DNA from: Diphasiastrum complanatum
Lineage: Eukaryota; Streptophyta; Lycopodiopsida; Lycopodiales; Lycopodiaceae
Length of the DNA stretch: 64,000 bases
NCBI GenBank assembly: GCA_029204225.1
Contig: MU832067.1
Span: forward strand, 15,001 to 79,000
Direction of reading: 5' to 3'
Every line of letters starts with the position of its first letter. Position 1 is the first letter of the stretch. Under the pieces are notes generated by a model. It did not search any database. It had not been told where the DNA came from and saw only the letters and a program-made list of their open reading frames with translations. A program made the translations under genes and the position numbers. Below are positions 30,150 through 39,624 of this stretch, in pieces.

Positions 30150-31140
30150 GTTCTGAAGTATCTTTCATATGATATAGAGAATAGTGTCCAAATTGGATGC
30201 TTCACGATTTCTTACATCAATTTTACACATCAAGATATAACTAGAACATGAAGAACCAAATAGAATGTGAATGAAATTATTCCTCCATGTTTCAAACTTT
30301 GAACTCTCTGAAACATTACAGCAACCAAACAATAAATGTGAGTGATGACCATTTGCTTGCTTGTCTCCTCCAACTTTGTCCTTTCTTGATATATCTCCAC
30401 CATAAAACTCCATGAATGAGCCTCCATCTCCATCTTGCCACAAGAAACCATCAAACCTTGGAAATCCATGATTAAGTGAGTACATCAATGATGCAAATCC
30501 AGCACCACATGACTCCATAAACCAAGTAGGTTGCACTAGTCCATCTTCAAGATCTACTTGACACAAGAAAATGACCATGAATTCACCAAAAATTGACAAT
30601 ATCCAAATATTGGCACCAAGTAGCTCAACATTTGAGAACTTAGGAGTGGATGAGTGATATTATGAACCTCCAATTGCTTCATTTCCATCAGCAAAACTAG
30701 CCAAGAATGCTAGTACAACTCCATCATCAAACTGATGCAAACCAATGTAGCTAGTTTTACCATATCATCCACATGAAATTGCTCAAACATGAGATAGAAC
30801 AAGTAAAGTAAACTTGAACAACACTTCCTTGCTACTCCTTTGACCTTACTTGAGTCTTCAAACACCTTTAAAAACAGATCCATAACATCTTTGCCAAATA
30901 ACCTTCCTTTGATGCTCTTGACTAGCTCCAAATGACCACATTTCCTTTTGTGTTGTTGAAGCCCTTTGAGACCAACCTCTTGATCTTCCTCTTGACCAAC
31001 AAAGTCATTGAACAAACCTTGTTTTCCAGATCCATTACTTGATTTTCTAGCATGAGAACCAATATCCACTTGTATAGCATCATTTACACAAGAAGATTCT
31101 TCAAAACATGTCAATAAAGCAAAGTGAGTCACTTCCACTT
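30150..31140 (-). repeat. Dispersed segment shared with the copia element at 59.5-60.3 kb
   Basis: Read on the minus strand, this matches the plus strand at 59,515-60,345 almost end to end. Examples: KSSNGSGKQGLFNDF against KSSNGSGTQSLFSDF, GKDVMDLFLKVFEDSSKVKG against GKDVMDLFLQHIEDSSKVKG, and in DNA GGCAAGATGGAGATGGAGGC in both. By eye identity is high. Several frames look partly open but none spans the segment, so whether it was ever coding is unclear. Confidence 0.75.
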
Positions 31141-31765
31141 GCTTACCTTTCTCTTGATAATCAAAGATATCAAAGATATGAATATCTTTAGACCTGAACC
31201 TCTAGAGATACTCCCTCTCAAACATATGATCTAGATCCAACAAGATCTCATTAATGCTTGATCTCGATCTTTCACAAAGGTTAGTAAAAACAATATCATT
31301 GGTGGCACCATCATAAATCAAAAGGTAGATTCCAAAATTTTCATCCAACATGAAGTAGAGTAGGTGAAGATGATTATCAAAACTAATAAATCCAGCCTTC
31401 TTGAGTCCATAACAAACCTCAATAAGCTCATGATCACCAATGAGATCTCCCTTGCCTTGAAGAAATTGCCTCTCGATTTGCTCCATGTAGTCTTCTCCAA
31501 CCAATCTTTTGCCATCTCAATCATGAGTGACCAATTCATAATCATAGAATTCTTTGAGTTGATGAAGAGATGTGAGATCCATGCCTTGGATCTTCCCAAG
31601 AAACAATCTTCCATTGCTCTTTCCTTCATAAGACTCCCTCTTAATGATTGCATCATAAGAAGAAGAAACCTCAAAGACATTAGAAGCCATGCATTAGAGG
31701 AGTTCTCAATATCAAAAAGACCCTTTGTAAATATACTTTTATTTTTTTTCTTTAGTTTCAACCGT
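31141..31765 (-). other. Minus-strand continuation of the shared segment's host sequence
   Basis: Two overlapping minus frames are open. 31,202-31,504 reads YMEQIERQFLQGKGDLIGDH; 31,318-31,761 is Leu/Lys-rich. I do not recognise either. The first looks the more protein-like. They may be an extension of the element that carries the repeat at 30.1-31.1 kb. Confidence 0.3.
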
Positions 31766-32157
31766 CACCAAGCCCAATCAAAATGCACAGATTTAAAATC
31801 TACGTAACGTAGTTCAAATTAACTAAAAAATAAAAATGCAATATAGAAAACTTTGAAATTTGTGTCTGGGCAGCATGGACGTATCCCATTGGTTTTTTCT
31901 TCCTGCCCGACACGTGCTAATCTGCCCGATGTCAATATCTCAAATTAAATTTACTTTACTATGCTGGTTAGTATAATGAAATTTTCTAACTATATTAGTT
32001 ACACTTATAGAAATATAGTATGTACAGTTACATAAAATATGGTAAACATAGTAACTGTGACTATGTTGGCATTCACATTAGATTAAATGTGATACGAAAA
32101 ATTAAAATTAAGTAACATATCAGAGAGATTTTTGGAGCCCAAGCTTTGAAAATAGCA
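31766..32157. other. 5' flank of gene A
   Basis: AT-rich. CTGCCCGACACGTG and TCTGCCCGATGTC form a short direct duplication near 31,900. No terminal inverted repeat of the 32-38 kb cassette was recognised here. Confidence 0.35.
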
Positions 32158-33497
32158 ATGGCGAGGAGGCCCAGATCTACAATCGATTCTGTGATTCTTT
32201 ACAATGAGAAAGATGAAGCTGATAACTGGAAGCCAACAAAATATACGAAGAACTCATGGGTATTGCTGCATCCATCATCAAAGGGCAATTTTTGACAAAA
32301 GAAAAGAGCAAAAATGACTTATAAATCTTATTGGAAAGCAAATTTCTTGGAGTTTAAGACTACCCCGGGAGGTCAATCGATATCAGAAGTCTTAGTGCAA
32401 CATGTATATATGCATTCAGAAATCAAAGTACATGATATCAATCCTCATGATCATCGAAAATGTAATTGTAAGTATATCAAAAGATATGCACTCTACAACA
32501 ATCATAGGTGATTTCCTTTACTGATGCTCTTCAGATTATGATTTAAAAGCCTCAACATTGTTTTTTTCTTTCAGATTTATATCCATTATGCATAAGTGAA
32601 TGGGAGCCCACACAATCACTTGCAGGAATATAATACAGAGGAAGAAGTCCAAAGGAACTTGCAGATTGTGGTATCTATTTTTATGAATCTTTATATACGC
32701 CACAAACAGATGGAGGTTTTGGCAAGCTCGAAGCAATTCCATTGCCTAGTTTTCAAAGTGATGAGTGGCCTACTCCTGACAGCATTGTTTCTGAATCCTT
32801 GAGATGCAAGCTACTCATTGATATTAAAAATACTATGAAGATAAGCACAGGCTCGAAAATTGTTCACCTAAGTTGGTTTATCTCATTGCATACATTTGTT
32901 GATTTTTTCTCGAGTGCTAGTATTTGTAGGACACCAACTTTATTTGTTTGCAAGGATTTATCAGATGAGACTTTGTCAAATCTCATGGATCAAGGCTGGG
33001 ATAATAAAACAAATAATGACATAGAATGCATGATTAAAAAGTCCTCAATGATCTTTCGTTATCATATCAAAAAGCAAATGCTCAGTCTCACATTTAGCTA
33101 CCAGAGATACAAGAAAATTGAAGGTACATGGCTACCACTGGATCAAGACTTTGAACTAAATGGTCACACAAACCGAATGGAGATAAGCATTATCTACAAT
33201 GAGAAATATTTGACTATGGTTGAGGTGGAAGAGCACTAGAAGCTTGACTTTATCAGAACAGAACTCATGCTATTACAAACCAATCTACCAACATATTTCA
33301 GATTTATCATCAACGGAAGACTCGTAAGTACTTTATGTTTATTGCCATTTCAAAATAGAACAAAATAATAGAAAATGTCATCATTTACAATTGCACATTC
33401 ACTAATATTTGCCATGTCACAGATGCGAAAAAGACAGGAGCTGATAACGTGCTGCAAAGATCTACCTACAACAATCACCATTGTGGGAGAACAATAG
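32158..33497 (+). pseudogene. Cassette gene A: three-exon gene of unknown family with three C-to-T stops
   Basis: Exons 32,158-32,467, 32,575-33,323 and 33,423-33,497 are bounded by T|GTAAGT, TTTCTTTCAG, C|GTAAGT and TGTCACAG. They join in one frame of 378 codons starting MARRPRSTIDSVILYNEKDE. Three in-frame stops interrupt it: TGA 32,293, TAA 32,631 and TAG 33,237, each one C-to-T from CGA, CAA or CAG. The middle contains ADCGIYFYESLYTPQTDGGF, and the end is RKRQELITCCKDLPTTITIV. A poly(A) signal AATAAA lies at 33,503. I do not recognise the fold or family; there is no transposase or protease motif, signal peptide or membrane segment. It converges on gene B with ~195 bp between stop codons. 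Intact splice sites and frame with only transition stops suggest a once-functional gene silenced fairly recently. Confidence 0.65.
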
Positions 33498-33692
33498 TTT
33501 CAAATAAACTTTAGTAAAAATCTGTGTATACACTCTTTCATTCAATAAATGAAAGCCCAAGTTGGGCATCTATACATGTATTTTGTGCTCCCAAATTCAT
33601 AAACTGGAGCAGCATTTAATATATCAATGTATATTTTTCTATGAAGTCTATACATGTATTTTTGTTCTATGCTATCTATATTTTTTTTTATC
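33498..33692. terminator. Convergent 3' ends of genes A and B
   Basis: AATAAA occurs at 33,503 and again at 33,545 downstream of gene A. The shared ~195 bp spacer must hold polyadenylation signals for both genes. Confidence 0.4.
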
Positions 33693-35453
33693 CTAATTTA
33701 GTACAACTACATCATCCTTTGTACCATCATCAATAACGGGAGGCTGAAGCCTTGCCCTAGCCAGTATACTCAGGATAATTTCTTGTCTAAATCTGTACAC
33801 CTGGCTTGATGTGTACTCAGGAAGTGTAAACTGCAATTCATGTATTAGTAATGGCCAATAACATCACCAGAATTGAAAATTAATCATGATTCCAAAATAA
33901 GAATAAACAGAATTTATTACCTTAGAAATATCAACATCTTGTTGAAGGATGAACCACTCAAAAAACAACTTGGCATTGTACAATGTGTACCATCCACAGC
34001 TGAATGAATCATTTTGTTGGGGTGACTGCAAAATAATTCAGCACACAAGAAATCAATTATGAAACAGAATGAATTAGATTGAAAATATTTCATTAGAATA
34101 TTGATTTCAAAATGCTATTAAGAAAGGCAGAGTTTACCTCCAAGCTGACGATCTGCCAATCCATGGAATGGGGAACGTCTGTAGGAATATATTTACTTAG
34201 ATATGGAATGTATATATCTACATCCTTATGCGTATTTCTTCCCGAATTCATCTTGACACAAAAATATTTAATAATATTATTTACAGATCTCTTAATAGAG
34301 ATCAAGTTCAAACTCCAGTGGTCACTGCAAAATAAGATTGAAATTTCTTTAGTTGCAATTCTGAGAACTATTTTCATTGACAATGCCAATGTTAATGCAT
34401 AAAACAGCAAGAAGAATTTAATATAACTTACTTCGTATGATAAGGTATGAGCAGATACTTTGTTGTTGCTGGTGTGAATCCACTTGTCAGACATTGTGAC
34501 AATGTGTCATTGTTCTCCTTGAAGGCCTGAAGCAGGAAATTACTCTGCACCAGCAACTCATTTGATGAATCTCTTGCAATGTCATATTGCAAGAGTGTAA
34601 GCCCGGACTCTATTACAGGATCACTGATAGAAGCCCGTCTGTCTTTGAGATCCAGGCAATCTAGAACTCGAAAATTAATACTAAAATCAAGTTCATCTAG
34701 TCTAAAACAAAAAGGAGTACCAATTGTATCTATAGCATCCGATATGTCTTTCTCAAATTTAAGATAATCATCCGAATCTATATATGTACAAAAATTTGGA
34801 GGAGGAGGAGGAGGTGGATGTGTAGTATCTACAACAATTATAGGAGTATCCAAAACTGAGGTAGCTATATTTACAGCATTATCAACAGCAGCATTATCTA
34901 CAATGGATTCTGGGATAGGCTTCACAGAATCTGAAGGGTTAGGCTTCACCTTCTTAAGAGCAAGCTTGGGGGCTGTCTGCTTCCTAGGACGCTTCGTAGG
35001 AAGATTAGTCCTATCTACAGGAGTTGCTCTAGGAGCAGCAGGCTGAGATACATGTAACCTACGGTACCTATCCCTCATTCTCATCAGAAGCTGAAAATCC
35101 TTGGGAATTATGGTAATTCTCTTGGTATGGATGGCAAGCAAAAAAGAATCCTCAAAAAAAAGGCTATTATAATCTTCAGCAGCCTCCTAAAGGCACTGAA
35201 GAGCACTCGGTGTGAATCTAACGTGCTGTCCGAGATCATTTCTTGTTATATTCCGGACAGCACAGTAGAATGGAGCTCTTGGGATCAACAGAACTGTTGA
35301 CCTCTGATACTTGCGTATCTCAAAGAGCCACCTGCTGCGGTTGCGCGTTCTAGGTCTAGCAGGTGGTGTGATGGCAACCGCAGGAGATGAGGATGAGCCA
35401 GGAGAGAAGAAGTCCCTCCTTGTCTGTGACATATCGCTTTTGTGCACGCTCAT
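33693..35453 (-). pseudogene. Cassette gene B: CENH3-like histone fold fused to Ulp1/C48 cysteine protease
   Basis: Four exons: 34,432-35,453, 34,138-34,324, 33,921-34,025 and 33,693-33,830. Donors GTAAGT/GTAAAC/GTAATA and TTGCAG acceptors join 484 codons in frame. Residues ~42-129 align with histone H3: FEIRKYQRSTVLLIPRAPF, then VRFTPSALQCL, EAAEDYNSLFFEDSFLLAIH, TKRITIIPKDFQLLMR. LLIP, KDFQL and a loop 1 one residue longer than H3 favour CENH3. Residues ~130-260 are a Lys/Arg- and Pro-rich linker. The C-terminus is a C48 peptidase: LLIPYHTNDHWSLNLISIK (His343), then PQQNDSFSCGWYTL (Gln407, Cys413) and a closing RFRQEIILSIL helix. The usual catalytic Asp is not evident. Codon 89 is TAG (CAG by C-to-T), so this copy looks inactive. 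The architecture is new to me. Confidence 0.8.
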
Positions 35454-35604
35454 TGCTGTCCGTTTGCTTGCAACTATACTTACTCGCGCACAAGTGCGAT
35501 ATTCTGTATCTGTTTGCCGTACATATCCATCTCCTGCGCCGTTTTGATAGTTAGTTTTGGTTCAGTTCTCCCGCGCGCACAAGTGTGATATTCACGTTAC
35601 TGTC
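35454..35604. promoter_or_regulatory. Divergent promoter between cassette genes B and C
   Basis: Only ~150 bp separate the B and C start codons. CGCGCACAAGTGCGATATTC (35,485) and CGCGCACAAGTGTGATATTC (~35,573) are direct repeats ~88 bp apart, GC-rich against the surrounding AT-rich DNA. They are plausible binding sites for a shared regulator or for the element's own protein. No TATA box was confidently placed. Confidence 0.5.
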
Positions 35605-38015
35605 ATGGCCTCTTCCTCATCATCCTCACGAGAATCAGGCTTGAGTTCATTTTTGAGTGAATTTGGGATTACTGAAAATCTAGACTACTTCCACAGTCTA
35701 TTCAGGCCATATCTACATGTTTTCAAGACTGCACAACCAAATTCTGATGTATTTTATGAACATTATGTCAGATTTAGAGATATACTTAGCAAGCTTGTTT
35801 TCTCCATAGGTCCACTCCAGTACATGCATTATACTGATCTTGTTCATTTCTTCCCAGCTTTTAGACATAGACTGGATAGAATGTTCACCAAATTGTTTGA
35901 TGTTTACAATATTGTTTATTTGCTTGCCCACACCACTCCCAAGGCCTCCCCAACTCCCAATGATCTAACCATAGTGTCTATAGTCACAGTTAAGAACTGT
36001 TAACAGTTCGCAGTATAACTTGACTAAATTCAAAAATATTCCCTCCATTGGTTACGAAAAGGGCAATATTTTCACTGGATCTAAAATATGACCACCATCC
36101 CCAAATTCAAATCAGAAAAAATTGCAAAATGTTTACATATGCATTCCTTCCACGAGAATGGAAATATGAGCGCCAACTACCTATTGGAATGAAAAAATGA
36201 GCGGCATTTCCAAATTTGAATCAAGCATACAAGCATGGAGATTGGATTGATCGTACATAGTATATAATATAATCAAAGATGAGTGTTTTGTTTTGCTTCA
36301 TAGAATCTGGTCATAGTACTTAGATGCAACTGATTACTCTATTATTTTTTTTATGATGACATTATATCATTTACATGTGGATATCCCTATTGATTTGGCA
36401 CCTTTGCAGAGAAGAGGAGGCAAAGGAGTTCAAATATCTGCTAAAGATTGTTCTCGTTACAGGGCAGAAGGAAAGAAAAACGTGGATTTGTGGACAGATG
36501 GAACATTATATCCACAAGATCCAAGCACTTTGACACATCCCACATTCTCTTCAATAACTCATTTAGTTACATGGATATGCAATGGGCATAGTGGATCACT
36601 AGCATATTGTGAAAGATTGCCAAAACCATGGAAAACAACTTTATATGAATAAAGTTCACTTTTTAGAAGGTGAGTTAATTTGGATATCATCTTATTGTCA
36701 GAATAGAGATTGTCATCTCCAAAAGACGTTAGAAGAAAATGAACAACTTAAAAAAAATAATGATTCATTACAAAAGATAACAATCAATATCAAATCAGAA
36801 CTAGAGCAAATGCAATCAGTCTTACAGTCTATTCGTATTGAAAACTTACAATTACTGAAGGATGTGGATTTGGTAAAGAAGAAGGCTGAAAGTAAGGAGC
36901 GAAAGTGACAAAGTTGCAAGGATATTCAAACGCTTTCAAAAAAAGGTTATCAAAATAGAAGGATCTGTGCATTCAAATAAGCATATTCTAAATTTTGTAA
37001 GTTTTTCAATGACATTTGGATTTAATTTCAGCTATGGTGATATTCTGTTAACTATCTGTTTTTTTTGCAAATCTGCATTAGTAGCTCCTCCGAATATTAA
37101 AGAGAATGCTTCACTAGGAATGTCATTGGGCACAATATTGACTTGCAAATCCACTGAGCATATCATGATGAACAATAGGATTTCAAATGTAAGGTGTAAA
37201 ATAGCAGAGTCTTTGATGGTGGACATTTAAAATATTTTAGATAAGACTATAGTTCAGGGTGCTTGTGATTTTGCAGGTATTAGTAGGGAAGCATATGCAA
37301 CAATATTTAAACTAATTAGAGAAGCTTTTAAGCAAGTTCAAATTAGAAAAGTCCCAATCCCTAGGACATATCACTTGAAGAAAGAGAGGGATACATTAAA
37401 CATAGGTATGCATAAGATCACTGGAACTCCATTTCATATTGAGGAGGTGTATGAAACTGATGGAAGATCGATAATGCCCGGCGCCGGGCAGCTCCCGTGG
37501 CGCCGGGGTACCGGGCAGAGCGGGTGGCGCTGGGGCACCAGGCAGAGCGGGTGGCGCCGGGCAGCATGGCGCCGGCTAGTTGCGCCTGGGGCGCCTAGGG
37601 CACCGGGCAAAGAGAGTGGCGCAGGCAGAGCGCGGGGCGCCGGGCACCCCAGCGCCCAAGCGCGCACACACACACACACACATGCAAGTAGGAGGGGAGT
37701 TTCTGTATATATCCCCTTCTGAAAAATTTCGGATAATGCTTATGGGATATAAATTGGCTGCCTGGACGCAGCCAATTTTTAAAAAAAAAATTAAATTTTT
37801 TTTTTATGTGGTTGAGAGCCCACCGGGGCCAAAGGGCCATCCGTGTGGGCGGTGCTCACAAGATAATGAAAAGAATGATGACCTAAAATTTTGGTTTGAA
37901 AATCCACATGAGCATTGTGTTAACGGAGGTGACTTCAAAATACACACCTCCAAAATACAAAGTAAACAGGAGCACTTGGGCATTAATTGTAGTGAACTGG
38001 AACTAGTTTGTAAGT
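35605..38015 (+). pseudogene. Cassette gene C: multi-exon gene, coiled coil, interrupted by an insertion
   Basis: Starts MASSSSSSRESGLSSFLSEF at 35,605, open to ~35,960. A TTTGCAG acceptor (36,409) opens RRGGKGVQISAKDCSRYRAE to KPWKTTLYE, ended by TAA (36,650; CAA by C-to-T). A shifted frame carries a coiled coil (LQKTLEENEQLKKNNDSLQK and on, to 36,908). Further pieces include 37,034-37,190. An acceptor at 37,240 opens DKTIVQGACDFAGISREAYA, PRTYHLKKERDTLN, GTPFHIEEVYETDG. The frame resumes beyond a 387-bp insertion as KNDDLKFWFENPHEHCVNGG to SELELV before GTAAGT (~38,013). The GISRE.Y..I.KLI.EA..Q pattern recalls long proteins repeated in bryophyte and fern genomes, function unknown. Stops, frame breaks and the insertion make it a pseudogene; the 3' end is missing. 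Confidence 0.5.
37475..37861. mobile_element. GC-rich 387-bp insertion (possible solo LTR) with 5-bp target duplication
   Basis: The insertion begins TGCCCGGCGCCGGG and ends GGTGCTCACAA. It is flanked by GATAA at 37,470-37,474 and 37,862-37,866. Its first ~190 bp are made of imperfect GCGCCGGGCAGAGCGGGTG units, then a (CA)n run, then an A/T-rich part. TG at the start, CA(A) at the end and the 5-bp flanking repeat are what a solo LTR leaves, though terminal inverted repeats are poor. It splits gene C between ETDGRS and DNEKNDD. Confidence 0.55.
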
Positions 38016-39624
38016 ACCAAATTTAAAGTCTCGTACAGATTGTGCAAGTCAGATGTCTGGACGAATAGTTTTTATTTACCAAAAGCTGCAGCCAAAACAC
38101 GGCTGTCCAGCGAGTGAAAGCAGTAGAAAATTTGGCGAGTGAGATTGATGGCAGTACTCTGGAAATTTTATAGCCTAACTCCAGCTTTTTCAGAACAAGA
38201 AATAAGTAAATTATGCTCCAACGATGGACAACCAGCCTCTAGCTTCTGAATTTTGCAGCTTCTACTGTGATTTGTCATTTTGAAAGTGTATTTTATGTAT
38301 CGGATGCCTGAAGAATCTGAGATTGCAAAATGGTAAACGTTTGGATGCGTTTATGTGGATAACTAGCTGTGTAGAAATCGTTGGTTGATGTTTTTTTCAA
38401 TAGATGTGCGTAAATTCCTGCTTTCCGTGGACTGAGTTTATGATAAAGGCAAGAACGAGTAAAATTACCAGCAGGGTTGGTGCATATAATCTATGTGGAG
38501 CACTTGCAAAAATCTCATTTTGTGTCTGATTTGATTCTTACCCATCACGAAGTATGAAACCTCAGAGTGTATTTCAAATGTGAGTTAATGTAGATGACGT
38601 TCCATCAAAATATCCACATGCATGCAGCTGAAAGCCATCTATAGCTACTTGCACTAGTTGTTAAACAGTGCGGGCATAACTTTGAGATAAGAGCCTATTA
38701 ACTTGAGATCCGTGAACATAAATTTCACGAGGTCTTTTCAATTTCCTCTTCTGATTCGATCTAAGATCTGCCATGTATAAATTGTAGCGTTAGACTATCT
38801 CCGAGCTTGGCAATGTGGATGTGCCAAATATCTGCTTCTGTGGCTGCATGGATCTGCACCAACAAAATCGTGTTAACAAGAAACACAATTAACCTCGTTG
38901 TTTTGTACGTTTAAGCAGTAATGATCAGCAAGCTGTATCGAAAAATGTAATCACAGCTTCTGTTGCACTATTAGATTGATAAAGCTGTGAATATGATTTA
39001 ACAGATCTGAATTGGGATCGGACAAGTCTTGCTGCATATTTTGAGGTTATTGTTAGAGATTGCTAGAAACTACCGAGATATGCGGTAAGGCAGAAAAATC
39101 TGAGCAAAAATCTTTGAACTATGATCTAAATTAATATCGAAATAAAGCCCAACGGGAGGAGTTGTTGCTGGTGGAACTAAAATCGTTTCCAAAGAAAACT
39201 CGATTTTCCCCAGAATTCTTATGACAAATTCATATGGTTAATTATAGCCCACAAGTGTCAATAGGATCCTTCAATTACTTCAGATCAGCCACTTCTAAAT
39301 TCTTCCTTCCCCATTTACTGGTTGAATAAGGACCTGCCCCGATCCCGCCATGCAGTGCGATTCTAAGATTGTTATGCGGCTCTTCCCTATTGAAATAACG
39401 TTTTCAGATTGCTGGCTACAGCAACGACCACAGCAATTTGTATTCGATTGCAATCAACGAAATCTTGCTATTTACACCCAGAAGTTAGACAGATAAATTC
39501 ATCTTGCAGACTCCAGAGGCGTCAGTATGATCTCAAAAACCGAAGTGCGCTACAACTGTAACCATACAATGAGATTCATCCATGATCTTACCATTAAGTT
39601 TATATAATAAAGATAGTGAAGAAT
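38016..39624. other. Intergenic or 3' intron/UTR of the 39.6-kb gene
   Basis: On the minus strand an acceptor-like TTGTTGGTGCAG near 38,860 opens IHAATEADIWHIHIAKLGDS, then LTLQFIHGRS and a stop; it would need a phase-0 upstream exon that I did not find. Otherwise no gene is seen. Confidence 0.35.

Noticed and set aside
33693-35453. Gene B as a normal host CENH3 gene
   Set aside because: A premature stop in the histone fold, a C48 protease C-terminus and two decayed neighbours in a compact cassette do not fit a host CENH3 locus.
33693-38015. Endogenous giant-virus (histone-encoding) insertion
   Set aside because: Genes have spliceosomal introns throughout, and no viral capsid, polymerase or packaging ATPase motif was seen; a eukaryotic mobile element fits better.
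37375-38026. A Gly/Arg/Ala-rich protein spanning 37.4-38.0 kb
   Set aside because: The frame runs through the GC-rich insertion with target duplication; only its two flanks belong to gene C.
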